This document shows, one piece after another, positions 8,552 to 17,559 of a stretch of 64,000 nt of DNA (positions are counted from its first letter, which is position 1; each line of letters begins with the position of its first letter). This DNA is from JBBQVS01 sp964250805 (lineage in GTDB: Bacteria; Chloroflexota; Ktedonobacteria; Ktedonobacterales; Ktedonobacteraceae), in contig CAXUHG010000003.1 of assembly GCA_964250805.1 (NCBI GenBank), positions 59,181 to 123,180 of the forward strand, in the 5' to 3' direction. A program made the position numbers and the translations under genes. The notes beneath the pieces were generated by a model. It searched no databases. It was given only the letters and a program-made list of their open reading frames with translations, and was not told where the DNA came from.

Positions 8552-9283
8552 GTGAGGTTCTCCAGTAGGATGAAAAAGCAAAGAAAACGGAAGAAGATTC
8601 GGTTTAAGTCAACAACATTTCGCCGCTCATCGCAGCCACATATCAAGGACATAAAGCCAGAAGACCTTGTTCTTCACATACGTCGCGCCGAGAAGGAAGT
8701 GATTCCTCTCATCAAAGAAATGAACATGAGTGCTGGCGCAGCACAATTTCTTCTTGCTCAATATACCTATGTCTTTGCGACTGGCTCCAACCAATTCTTG
8801 GAAGAGGAGGCCATGATGATTGCGAATGGCGTTTTAGCCCTCTGGAAAAGTGGTTTGTACGTCCCTGGACCAAAATATCCCTTCACGCTTGAAGAAACGC
8901 TCCAGGAGATCGAAGGAGGTCTCAAAGCAAAGAAAGATTATGCAGACGCGTTTCAAGCATTCCTTCCTGCTAAGGGAGATCAACCACGAGGAATGGGTCA
9001 CGTGGCAGGGGGACTCGTCAAACACCCAGAGACACAGCTATGGCAAATTTGGATGATCATTGATGGACCATGTACGTATCTCGGTGCATATCGCAACCCG
9101 GAAGATGCACAACGAGACCTTCAAGAAATCATTGACACCTCCCGCGGAGGAGGTATAGACGCAGAAACTCAAGCTCTCTATAAGAGAGTGCAATCACACG
9201 GAGACGGGCAACCAAAACAGATATCATTCGATATGATGACATACCTTGTCGATCATCTTCATCTTTATCAAATTCAACTGTAG
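8552..9283 (+). CDS. hypothetical protein, orphan, in operon with XRE regulator
   Basis: 243 residues from a GTG at 8552, or 237 from the ATG at 8570; neither start has a good ribosome site. The N-terminus is strongly basic (KKQRKRKKIRFKS), which could bind nucleic acid. The rest looks globular and mixed helix/strand, with no membrane segment and no motif I recognise. It follows the XRE gene closely on the same strand. Base and codon use do not stand out. Confidence 0.55.
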   Translation: MRFSSRMKKQRKRKKIRFKSTTFRRSSQPHIKDIKPEDLVLHIRRAEKEVIPLIKEMNMSAGAAQFLLAQYTYVFATGSNQFLEEEAMMIANGVLALWKSGLYVPGPKYPFTLEETLQEIEGGLKAKKDYADAFQAFLPAKGDQPRGMGHVAGGLVKHPETQLWQIWMIIDGPCTYLGAYRNPEDAQRDLQEIIDTSRGGGIDAETQALYKRVQSHGDGQPKQISFDMMTYLVDHLHLYQIQL

Positions 9284-9323
9284 TACTGCAGTAGTTGTGG
9301 CAATTTGATCTGTGGCATGTCAC

Positions 9324-10730
9324 CTAGATAAGTTCCAGTTTCGCCATTTCCACTGTTTCAGTTATTAGAGACTGTAGAAGCTGCGCTCTATGCACAGCAC
9401 CTTTGTCGTCAAATGGACCTACGAACACGCCTGTGAAATTCGTCACAAAGTCCTTGGGAACTCGTCTCAACGTCAGAAGCATCTCATATGCGACTTGGCG
9501 GTCTCCTGGTTCGTACACTTCGTTGAGCGCAAAAAGGATACTAATGAGCGCATCTCCTACTTCATTCAAGTAATGAAGAAAGAGCCACGGTCCCAGGTCC
9601 AGTTTTACAACTCGCTCTACTTCTTCCTGGTTTTGGTGTAATCGTGGGAGAAAGTGTTCCAAGATATGCCTCTTCAATTCTCTAGGAAATGTTGCCATAC
9701 ACTTTCGCCACTTTTGCACTCCTTTCTTCTTATCATACAGGAGCCATCCCGCTTGGAGGAATGCTGGGAGCGTGTATGGACGAGTAAACGTAGGCTTTGT
9801 CGTTATTGCGCCACGAACAAGAACATCTCTCAGAGCATTAGATATCCATGAAGTGGTTTGATAATGAAGGTTGATTCGTACACGTTCCGCTGTCAATTCG
9901 CCACTATCGGTCTCTACAAACAGTGGGTTATCCTGTACGTGATTGCTCAACGTCCAGGTTACTCCAATTGGGATCAACAATTGCTTCCGCTCAAGGAGTG
10001 ACACAATCCCTGGCTTACAGAGAATCAAGAAATCCATGGTTGAGTGTTCGTCTACATGACCTCGTGCTGCTGCCCCAAAAACGAGAATAGATAGGATAGC
10101 GGTATGTGTAGATAGTACTTCTGCTATTTGACAAGCAATAGCATATCGTTTCCTCAATTCCTCGAAGATATGTGTGTGTTGCTCATCTTGCAAGTAATGA
10201 TACCAGTTTGGCTGCTCACAGAGGCGGCATTTTGCTCTGCTACGTTCTCTTCTTGACCTCTCCAATACAAACTCGTGTATGGTCTTGGAGAATGTTGCCT
10301 GTGCTGTACTCTTGCCCTTGCCCTGGCTGGTAAAATATTCGCGAAAGATGGTACGCACTGTCTTCTCGTGAACACCCACTTCGTCCGCAACACTAATAAA
10401 ACTTCTTCTCAAAGCTTGTTGCTCAATATATACCCTCAGCCGTCGAGTCATCGAACGTACCTCGTCCATTTCAGGAAAAACTTCCATAAACGTTTTACGA
10501 CATTTCCTACATCGATACCGCTGTTTATGAATCAAGAGGCCAACATGCTTTCCTTGAATAGGAGTATCGGCATAGAATTGCTGTATTCTTCCATACCGAA
10601 AGGCAACGGCTCCACAATAAGGGCAAAGTGCTTCAGGTGCAGCATGCATTACAGTAAGGCGATAGGCATCATCTCCTTCTTCGACCTGAATGACTTTGCA
10701 TCCAGGTAAAGAAAAGTCCGTTATAGACAT
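9324..10730 (-). CDS. ISL3-type DNA-binding region fused to a nucleotidyltransferase
   Basis: 468 residues with two unrelated halves. Residues ~1-135 match the front end of ISL3-family transposases: a CPYC...CRKCRKTF zinc-binding unit and an HTH (SVADEVGVHEKTVRTIF). The DDE catalytic domain is absent. From ~175 it continues as a nucleotidyltransferase of the MNT/kanamycin-NTase type: ILVFGAAARGHVDEHSTMD carries the G-(S/A)-x-x-R-G ... D-x-D-like pattern, though the second acid is F-L-I rather than a clean D-x-D. Its helical tail (ALNEVYEPGDRQ, LLTLRRVPKDF) resembles the NTase C-terminal domain. AAGGAG lies 5 bp before the ATG. Its frame is intact, so it is not simply a decayed transposase. 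Possible roles are a DNA-bound toxin, antitoxin or resistance enzyme; none is shown. Confidence 0.65.
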   Translation of the reverse strand: MSITDFSLPGCKVIQVEEGDDAYRLTVMHAAPEALCPYCGAVAFRYGRIQQFYADTPIQGKHVGLLIHKQRYRCRKCRKTFMEVFPEMDEVRSMTRRLRVYIEQQALRRSFISVADEVGVHEKTVRTIFREYFTSQGKGKSTAQATFSKTIHEFVLERSRRERSRAKCRLCEQPNWYHYLQDEQHTHIFEELRKRYAIACQIAEVLSTHTAILSILVFGAAARGHVDEHSTMDFLILCKPGIVSLLERKQLLIPIGVTWTLSNHVQDNPLFVETDSGELTAERVRINLHYQTTSWISNALRDVLVRGAITTKPTFTRPYTLPAFLQAGWLLYDKKKGVQKWRKCMATFPRELKRHILEHFLPRLHQNQEEVERVVKLDLGPWLFLHYLNEVGDALISILFALNEVYEPGDRQVAYEMLLTLRRVPKDFVTNFTGVFVGPFDDKGAVHRAQLLQSLITETVEMAKLELI

Positions 10731-10793
10731 GGATACTCCTTATCATGGTAATAACAGCACTATAAAGTGTACGATGGGGTATACCACGTGACA

Positions 10794-11111
10794 CTATCCT
10801 TGTACCTCGACTACGACCTGGACGACTTTTCCAGCAGATGCCTGAACAACAACGTGTTGCGTCCCTTCTTGATCACTTTGCCAAAACGTTCGCTTGGGAA
10901 TATGCAAGTATTCCATTAACACCTCTAACTCGGCAGCACTAATGGCAACGGCTCCTTGTTCTATTGCGCTATAGCGGCGGCGAGACGTTGCCAGAAGTGT
11001 CGCACACTCGGTGACTGATCGCTGTTGCACCTTCCGTGTTTGTGCCAGGACGCTCCCAATCTCTTGATTGCGTTGACGGAGGCGATCCTCAATCGTGGGC
11101 GTAGACACCAT
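10794..11111 (-). CDS. XRE-like HTH protein
   Basis: 105 residues. Residues ~12-75 form a Cro/C1-like domain: IGSVLAQTRKVQQRSVTECA, then RRRYSAIEQGAVAISAAELE. The C-terminal ~25 residues end in alternating valines (KVVQVVVEVQG). It is divergent from tnsA with a 173-bp spacer, so it is well placed to regulate the transposition operon. No catalytic residues are present. Confidence 0.65.
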   Translation of the reverse strand: MVSTPTIEDRLRQRNQEIGSVLAQTRKVQQRSVTECATLLATSRRRYSAIEQGAVAISAAELEVLMEYLHIPKRTFWQSDQEGTQHVVVQASAGKVVQVVVEVQG

Positions 11112-11284
11112 TTTCTCCTCTCACCAAAATCTCAAGTGAAAATATCTTGCTTACCAAGAACATATGTTCTATAATTGTATCAAAACGTACCAACTTTTGT
11201 ATTGCTTCGTTTCAATTCTCTCGGTGTCATCATAGTGCGTTCGCCAATACTTCGTCAATGTCTCTGATCAGAGAGGAGTCAGCT

Positions 11285-11926
11285 ATGAGTGTTCGACAGG
11301 TGAGGAATTACGGTGGCAATGTGATTGGAAGTTTTCCTAGTTTCAAGCTCCACAAAAAAATTCCGTATGAATCAACGATTGAACGCGATTTACTCTTTTT
11401 CTTGGAGTATGATCCAACTATCGTGGATTACCAAGCGCAACCATTCGTGATCACAAACACCTCTTTGGATGGAACCTCACACACGTACACCCCAGACTTT
11501 TTCGTCCTTCGTACCACAGGCAAGGAAATCGTCGAGTGTAAGCCTGCTCATCATATCCAGCAGGATCACACCAAGCAGCAAATCGCCATCGGACAAACAT
11601 GGGCAGACGTCAATGACCACACGTTTGTCCTCATCACTGACGTTGATCTCCGCACAGGACCCCGCCTGGCAAATCTCAAAGTTCTCTGGCGTTATCGTCA
11701 ACTGGTGCCTCCTCCATCCTTTCTCGAACAATGCCGTTTGTTGTTGTCGCCATATCCCGGTGGTCTCACCCTGGAAACGCTCTCAACCCTTCTCAGGGAA
11801 ACGTTTGCGTCCTTACCTCTCTTACCGCATCTGTATGCGTTATTGTTTCAACATCTTCTCTCTGCTGATCTCACACAGCCACTCTCGTTCGATACGCATG
11901 TCTGTCTCCCGCTTCACATACGCTAG
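11285..11926 (+). CDS. tnsA: TnsA-like transposon end-cleaving endonuclease
   Basis: 213 residues. TnsA proteins cut the 5' ends of Tn7-like elements and partner with TnsB so that the element is excised cleanly (cut-and-paste). The catalytic pattern is visible: Glu at 29/33 in PYESTIERDLLFFLE, Asp71 in YTPDFFV, and Glu84-x-Lys86 in IVECKPAHH. The ATG at 11285 is chosen over the longer open frame (from 11147) because GAGAGGAG lies just upstream and the homologous region begins there (RNYGGNVIGSFPSFK is a typical TnsA N-terminus). It is 10 bp upstream of tnsB, so the genes are co-transcribed. Confidence 0.9.
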   Translation: MSVRQVRNYGGNVIGSFPSFKLHKKIPYESTIERDLLFFLEYDPTIVDYQAQPFVITNTSLDGTSHTYTPDFFVLRTTGKEIVECKPAHHIQQDHTKQQIAIGQTWADVNDHTFVLITDVDLRTGPRLANLKVLWRYRQLVPPPSFLEQCRLLLSPYPGGLTLETLSTLLRETFASLPLLPHLYALLFQHLLSADLTQPLSFDTHVCLPLHIR

Positions 11927-11936
11927 GAGGTACAAT

Positions 11937-14180
11937 ATGGCTCGGCTCCGTTTTACGCTTGGTCGTCGCTATGTCCTACAAGGCCAAGTCTACATTGTGC
12001 GACAAGTACTTATCAATAATCAACTGGTCGTCGAAAACCAGAGCTTTGGAGGCTCTTTCACAACAACCCAGGATGCCCTGTGTATCGCTTGGGCGCAAGG
12101 CAACCTGCAATTCGAGGTGCAGGGACCAAACATTCAACACAATTCCCATCATCCAGTAACGACCTCGTACACGTTCGCTGATTTTCAGCATCTTCCCCTC
12201 GACCGTCGTGACGAAGCATGGCGACGCTATCAACTTATTCACCCACTCCTCTTGTTGCCATCATCTGAGCGTACAAGAAAAGCAATTAGCATCTATGCTG
12301 CTTCGCTTGCTCAACAGCAAGTGGGAAGTGAAACACCAGGAACGCCCAAGAAACGTGCAAAAGTCGGGGAAGCGATCAGTCGAAGAAGTTTAGAACATTG
12401 GATAACAGATTTTCTCACGAGCGGAGGAGATATCCGCTCACTTGTCCCAGCGACTGACCGACATGGTGGCAAGGGGAAAGTTCGACTCGATGACCATCTC
12501 GAACGTTTGATTGCAGAAGTGTTGGCAGAATGTCAAGCAACGCCTACGTTTCGGACCGCACAGGATATTTACCTCATGGTCGTCAACCGCGTAGGCGAAG
12601 AAAACCAGTACGTGTCTACCTCCCAAAAGCTTTCTCTTCCAGGGTTTATGACCATCTATCGGAGAATACAATCTACAGGGAAGGCTGCGCTCTTGCGGCG
12701 ACGAGCCAGTCGCAAAGAAGCTCAAGCCGACGCTCTTGTGTTTCCCGGCCCGTCTCCAACGCGCATTCAAGAGCGCGTGGAGATTGACCATACAACACTT
12801 GATTTCTTTGTCGTTGATGAAGAAGACCGGCTCCCCATTGGTCGCCCAACTCTCACCTATGCACTTGATGTCTATAGTGGTTTTCCTTTCGGGTGTTATG
12901 TGGGCTTTGAACCTCCTAGTTACGCAACCGTTCAGCAATGCCTGTTGCATGGCATTCTCCCCAAGTTAGACACACGCACCTTGTACGATACACAGCATCC
13001 CTGGCCCTCCTTTGGTCTTCCTGAGACGCTGGTGGTCGATAATGGAAGGGAGTTTATCGGGCGTGACCTCGAAGATGCCTGTGGGCAACTCAGTATTATC
13101 CTAGAGCGTATGCCAGTTCGCACACCCTGGTTCAAAGGTTCTGTTGAGCGTTTCTTCCGTACCAACAACACGGGTCTCATTCATACCTTGCCCGGGACGA
13201 CCTTCTCGAACATTCTTGAGCGCGGTGACTACGACGTGTTCCAGCACGCCTGCATTTCGCTCACCGCGTTCTGGAAAATCCTCCACATCTTTCTCCTCGA
13301 CATCTATGCTCAACGGTGGCACGAAGGAATTGGAGGCATCCCTGCAAAGATGTGGGCTGAAAGCATGCAGGCTGGCTTTCTGCCTTGCCTGCACAGCAAT
13401 GTCGAGGAAGTACGCCTCTTGCTCCTACGGGGAGAGGAGCGTACCGTTCAGCGTGGGGGCATCGACTTCGAGTCACTCCGCTATCAATCACCTGTCCTTG
13501 CCCAGGTACGAAGTATACTTACAGACGGAGAAAAAGTTCCCATCAAATATGACCCTGCAGACCTCTCTGCCCTGTATGTCCTAGACCCTGCCGCACAACG
13601 CTGGTTACGTGTGCTTGCGGTCGATCAAGACTATACACAAGGGTTATCGCTCTGGAAGCACCGAGTGATTCGCGGTTATGTCCTGCGAGAAAAGCAGACC
13701 GTCGATATCTACGCGCTCGCCGCTGCGAAGCGACATATCCAAGACATCGTGGCAAGTGAATTTCTGCACACACGCAAAAGCCGAGGACGAAAAACAGCGG
13801 CCCGTTTCTTGTCGGTCGAGGTTTCTACAGGCTCCTCGCTTCCATCTACCCCGTCAGTTCTCCTGGGAGGTGGTATTACCATACCTGTCGTTTCTCCCGA
13901 GACACAGGCTTCGTCCCAGGGCACATTACTTCCACCGCGGACACAAGAGATACCTTCCCCTGCTACTCTTGAGACACCAGCAGAGCCACAGGGAGAGCAG
14001 CAAGATGCTTCCACTGCTCCCCCCCGGTCTCGTCGGTCGCCACGCAAGGTGCAACCGCCTGTGCCACCTCCAGCACCAGCAAGGACAGCAGACACCTTCG
14101 ACACGACGGGCTGGGGAGGAGATTATAGCCTCCCGCGACACGTTGTTGCAGATACAAACAGGAAAGAAGGACACGCATGA
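11937..14180 (+). CDS. tnsB: TnsB-like DDE transposase
   Basis: 747 residues. It joins transposon ends to target DNA and binds tandem sites at each end. An N-terminal DNA-binding region precedes an rve/RNase H-fold core with D284 (VEIDHTTLDFF), D368 (LVVDNGREF) and E404 (FKGSVERFF). A beta-barrel domain follows, then a Pro/Ser/Thr-rich linker (~600-710) and a short conserved tail, which in this family contacts TnsC. GGAGG lies 6 bp before the ATG at 11937; the reading frame is open further upstream but overlaps tnsA. Its stop overlaps the tnsC start (ATGA). Its DNA sites are probably the 17-bp repeats at 27455-27511. Confidence 0.92.
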   Translation: MARLRFTLGRRYVLQGQVYIVRQVLINNQLVVENQSFGGSFTTTQDALCIAWAQGNLQFEVQGPNIQHNSHHPVTTSYTFADFQHLPLDRRDEAWRRYQLIHPLLLLPSSERTRKAISIYAASLAQQQVGSETPGTPKKRAKVGEAISRRSLEHWITDFLTSGGDIRSLVPATDRHGGKGKVRLDDHLERLIAEVLAECQATPTFRTAQDIYLMVVNRVGEENQYVSTSQKLSLPGFMTIYRRIQSTGKAALLRRRASRKEAQADALVFPGPSPTRIQERVEIDHTTLDFFVVDEEDRLPIGRPTLTYALDVYSGFPFGCYVGFEPPSYATVQQCLLHGILPKLDTRTLYDTQHPWPSFGLPETLVVDNGREFIGRDLEDACGQLSIILERMPVRTPWFKGSVERFFRTNNTGLIHTLPGTTFSNILERGDYDVFQHACISLTAFWKILHIFLLDIYAQRWHEGIGGIPAKMWAESMQAGFLPCLHSNVEEVRLLLLRGEERTVQRGGIDFESLRYQSPVLAQVRSILTDGEKVPIKYDPADLSALYVLDPAAQRWLRVLAVDQDYTQGLSLWKHRVIRGYVLREKQTVDIYALAAAKRHIQDIVASEFLHTRKSRGRKTAARFLSVEVSTGSSLPSTPSVLLGGGITIPVVSPETQASSQGTLLPPRTQEIPSPATLETPAEPQGEQQDASTAPPRSRRSPRKVQPPVPPPAPARTADTFDTTGWGGDYSLPRHVVADTNRKEGHA

Positions 14181-15220
14181 CCATTGCTTCATTGACCCCT
14201 TCACTTGGCGTAGAAGACATTCGCAGACTACCAACCCAGGAACGCTTGGCCTATGTCGAACACATCCGTGTTCTCTATCCTCGCTGGCAAGAATGTATCG
14301 CGGAAATTCGCCGTTGCCACCAGATGAATACACTCGCCGCAGAACCACAATGCTTGATGCTTGTTGGACCGACAGGAGCAGGAAAGACGACCCTTGTCGA
14401 TTCGTATACGAAAGACTTCCCAGCAGTGTTCAGCGAGAAACGCCTGCGACGGCCTATTGTCCAGGCAACGATCCCAACCCCAGCAACCGTAAAAAACCTT
14501 GAGACGACATTACTGGACGCACTCGGCGATCCTCGTGCTGGACAAGGAACTGTCGGAGGGATGGCACGACGACTCATTAATTTTTTTAGTGATTGCAGCG
14601 TCGAACTGCTTATTCTCGATGAGTTACAGCATTTTGTTGATCGTGACAGCCAGAAAGTCCTCCAGACGGTGAGCAATTGGCTCAAAACCTTGGTGAAAGA
14701 GACGAAGGTTGCATGTGTCTTAGTTGGGCTGGAGGGAGAGGCCGAGCAAGTCGTCGATTCCAATCCGCAACTCGCTCGGCTCTTTGGCGACCCGCATGTC
14801 CTAGCACCATTTACTTGGGACGAACAACGCCCCGCGACCATACAAGAGTTTCGCACCTTTTTGAGTCAATTAGAGTCGATGCTTCCTCTCAAAGAACCAT
14901 CGAACCTAGCCTCTCACGAGATGGCTTGGCGATGCTTTGTTGCTTCAGAAGGAATTATTGGGTACGTGATGGCCCTTGTACGTCGCGCAACGGCACTGAC
15001 GCTTTCGCAAGGGCGTGAACACTTGGACGCTGTTCTCCTTAGTGAAGCCTTCACACAGCGGCTTGCGGGTAAACGCCGTGGCATTTCTAATCCCTTCGTT
15101 GGTGAGCTACCCGTTCGACCACAACACCGAGATCAACATACACAATCGACACCTGGAGGAACGAATGGACGGAGCAAGTCACGAAAGAAGCGCAAGCAGA
15201 CCATGAAAGATGTGTTGTAG
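14177..15220 (+). CDS. tnsC: TnsC-like AAA+ transposition regulator
   Basis: 347 residues, TniB/TnsC family. It assembles on target DNA with ATP and links the target selector (TniQ) to the transposase. Walker A GPTGAGKTT at 64-72, Walker B LLILDELQHF at 144-153, and sensor-like LVGLEGEAE near 190 are present. The lysine/arginine-rich tail (SKSRKKRKQ) is likely disordered. The start overlaps the tnsB stop by 4 bp, a sign of translational coupling. It is followed after 29 bp by tniQ. Confidence 0.9.
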   Translation: MTIASLTPSLGVEDIRRLPTQERLAYVEHIRVLYPRWQECIAEIRRCHQMNTLAAEPQCLMLVGPTGAGKTTLVDSYTKDFPAVFSEKRLRRPIVQATIPTPATVKNLETTLLDALGDPRAGQGTVGGMARRLINFFSDCSVELLILDELQHFVDRDSQKVLQTVSNWLKTLVKETKVACVLVGLEGEAEQVVDSNPQLARLFGDPHVLAPFTWDEQRPATIQEFRTFLSQLESMLPLKEPSNLASHEMAWRCFVASEGIIGYVMALVRRATALTLSQGREHLDAVLLSEAFTQRLAGKRRGISNPFVGELPVRPQHRDQHTQSTPGGTNGRSKSRKKRKQTMKDVL

Positions 15221-15249
15221 TCAAGGAAAAATGCAAGCAGGAGGAAGAC

Positions 15250-17454
15250 ATGCGCTTAATCAACCAACTACAACCTATTGTAGGCGAGAGTCTTATCAGT
15301 CTCCTGGAACGGTTGCGCCAAGAGAACTACTATGAAGAGGCAAGTTGGTTTCGCTCGTTTCTTGCTCCTCCTGCTGTTCAACATCCTAACCTTCTTCGTT
15401 CTGCAACGCACTATCACGCCCTGAGCGAACTCACCGGGCTTGAGCCTGAATCTCTCTGGTATTTGACGCTCCATCGCTACGTTCCCCACTTTTACCTGGC
15501 TGAAGCACTCGCTCGTCTTCCAGGGGAATATGATGACGTGACCATGCCTCTGTGGGAGGCTCGTGGCTTGGGTCTCTACGTGCATGGGCAATACTCGTTC
15601 AAAGTGTGCCCACTCTGCTGGCGCGAGCAGCATGGTTTCCTCCTTCCCTGGTCACTCAGGCATGTCACAACGTGTAGTATCCACCATGTGTTCCTCGTTG
15701 ATCGCTGTAGTATGTGTGGAACATCCTTACGAGTCACCCTTGCTGAAGGGGCATGTGCGTCGTGTGGAGAACGAATTGAGGATTTCCCCACACAGTCAAT
15801 ACATATGCATGAAGCAAGTCGCCTACTGACGACAGTGATAGCAAAAACGCTTGGGAGTGGAAACGGCAATAAAGAGCAAATACCTTCCTTTGAGGCGTTC
15901 TTCTCGGCACGGCAGCCGTTCTCTCGCCTCTCTTCCATTACGTTTTTACAGTTTCTTTGGCGATTTGGACAATTGCTGACCAGGATTGATCCACACAATC
16001 CTCTCTTTGATACCTCACAATCACTGCTTGGACCAACAAGTGAACCACCGCCTCTCTTTATGCGAACGGCGCGTGTCGTCGAGGTCCACCGCGTCCTCAT
16101 AGCAATCCTGGAGCTACTTCTCCACTGGCCCGACGCCTTTCATCTCACCCTTGAACGTATCATCACACAAGAGAGGACTAAGACGAATATTCATGCACGC
16201 TTTCCCTATATCTTGTCGGAGGAGTTCGTTGGACCTTCGTGGACATGGCTTCACCAGGAATGGATGGAGTTCACTCGCAAGCAGGCAAGCCAAAGTACTC
16301 TCGTCTATCCTTGGTTACGTTACTACCGAAACGCCCATAGGAGCATTGAAACAAACCTTCCTCCCTTACTCTCCCAGGGAGAAGCTGCACGCCTTCTCCA
16401 CATGGGAGAACGCTCGTTGAGGCAGTCTATGGAGACAAAAGAACTCAAGACGACGGTACGTCCACAGGAGACATCTCGCCGAGCATGGCAGTTTATTGAT
16501 GCAGAAAGCGTTCAAGAACTCCAAGCACAACGGGAGGCGTTGCTCTCGCTTTTCGAGGCCGCAGCCTACTGCCAAGTTTCCGAAGAACAGGTCGTGGCCC
16601 TTGTGACCAATGGAATGCTCCGAGCTGAACACGGCCCACTGCTTGACGCGACTCCTACCTGGAGCTTTACCCGTGATACCCTTCAACAATTTTTAGACAC
16701 CTACCTTGGTCATCTTCCACGCCTGACAGCGTCTTCTCCAGAAGACACGTTGCTCTCACTGTCCCAAGTTTTACGTGTTTGCAGTGCTGTTGGAGAACGG
16801 CTCCCGAATGTGTTACAGGCTGTTAAGCAATATCTTCTCGCGGCATATTATGACTCCGAATACATAGGGGTGCAAGGACTCTCTTTCAAACGCGGGGATG
16901 TTGCTCTATATCTCAAAAAACTGCATGACGCGAAAGAACGTTCAACATATACCGTTGAAGAGGTTTGTACCCTTCTCCATTGCAAAATGCCAGTGTTACA
17001 ACGGTGGCAGCAGACAGGGCTACTCGTTCCATGCAAACGTGAAACGAGGGGCACGAAGATACGCGTGTGGTATGCCGTCCAAGATGTCATCATGTTTCGC
17101 GAGCGATATATCACGTCGGAACAGGCTGCGAAGCTTGTAGAATGTACCGTACTTACGATCCAGCACTGGGCAAAGGCAGGACGACTCGTTGCTGTGAGTG
17201 GATCAAACATCGATGGCTGTCATGTCTACCGGTTTGAGAAAGAAGTACTCATACAGTGGCGTTATGAGCGTCTTACCGTTGGAGAAGCAGCGCTATTATT
17301 AGGGGTGAGTATTTCAACAATTGACCGCTGGACAAAGGAAGGGAGAATAGAGTCGTTCCAATATATAGGTGGAAAGCAACGATGGTTCTCAAGACAGAGC
17401 ATTTTGAAGTTTCATGAAACAAAATCTTATGAAGTTAGTTCTTCCTCTCGTTGA
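15250..17454 (+). CDS. TniQ/TnsD-like target selector with tandem HTH modules
   Basis: 734 residues, longer than Tn7 TnsD (508). Residues 1-200 form the TniQ domain with its zinc cluster: CPLC at ~119, a C-x-x-H pair (TCSIHH), then CSMC and CASC. After a helical middle, the C-terminal ~360 residues hold about five MerR/HTH_17-like units in a row. Examples are LSQGEAARLLHMGERSLRQS, TVEEVCTLLHCKMPVLQRW, TSEQAAKLVECTVLTIQHW and TVGEAALLLGVSISTIDRW, with one weaker unit near 440. Such an array could read a long fixed target, which fits an attachment site at the conserved 3' end of gyrB. AGGAGG precedes the ATG. No CRISPR components accompany it, so homing by protein-DNA contact is expected. Confidence 0.87.
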   Translation: MRLINQLQPIVGESLISLLERLRQENYYEEASWFRSFLAPPAVQHPNLLRSATHYHALSELTGLEPESLWYLTLHRYVPHFYLAEALARLPGEYDDVTMPLWEARGLGLYVHGQYSFKVCPLCWREQHGFLLPWSLRHVTTCSIHHVFLVDRCSMCGTSLRVTLAEGACASCGERIEDFPTQSIHMHEASRLLTTVIAKTLGSGNGNKEQIPSFEAFFSARQPFSRLSSITFLQFLWRFGQLLTRIDPHNPLFDTSQSLLGPTSEPPPLFMRTARVVEVHRVLIAILELLLHWPDAFHLTLERIITQERTKTNIHARFPYILSEEFVGPSWTWLHQEWMEFTRKQASQSTLVYPWLRYYRNAHRSIETNLPPLLSQGEAARLLHMGERSLRQSMETKELKTTVRPQETSRRAWQFIDAESVQELQAQREALLSLFEAAAYCQVSEEQVVALVTNGMLRAEHGPLLDATPTWSFTRDTLQQFLDTYLGHLPRLTASSPEDTLLSLSQVLRVCSAVGERLPNVLQAVKQYLLAAYYDSEYIGVQGLSFKRGDVALYLKKLHDAKERSTYTVEEVCTLLHCKMPVLQRWQQTGLLVPCKRETRGTKIRVWYAVQDVIMFRERYITSEQAAKLVECTVLTIQHWAKAGRLVAVSGSNIDGCHVYRFEKEVLIQWRYERLTVGEAALLLGVSISTIDRWTKEGRIESFQYIGGKQRWFSRQSILKFHETKSYEVSSSSR

Positions 17455-17559
17455 AATTAAAATGAAGTATCTTAGCTACTATCTATAGAGAGAAGCACAT
17501 AAACTGATGATGGTAATGCTATTTTTAACAGGAAACATGAACTACTGATATTTGAAAGA

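Noticed and set aside
11165..11185. possible left transposon end with an ATAATTGTATCA match
   Set aside because: A single partial match to the repeat with no tandem copies and no TGT terminus beside it.
15250..17454. CRISPR-guided (CAST) transposition
   Set aside because: TniQ is present but no Cas12k, Cascade genes, tracrRNA-like repeats or arrays were seen, and the long TnsD-like protein suits direct DNA recognition.
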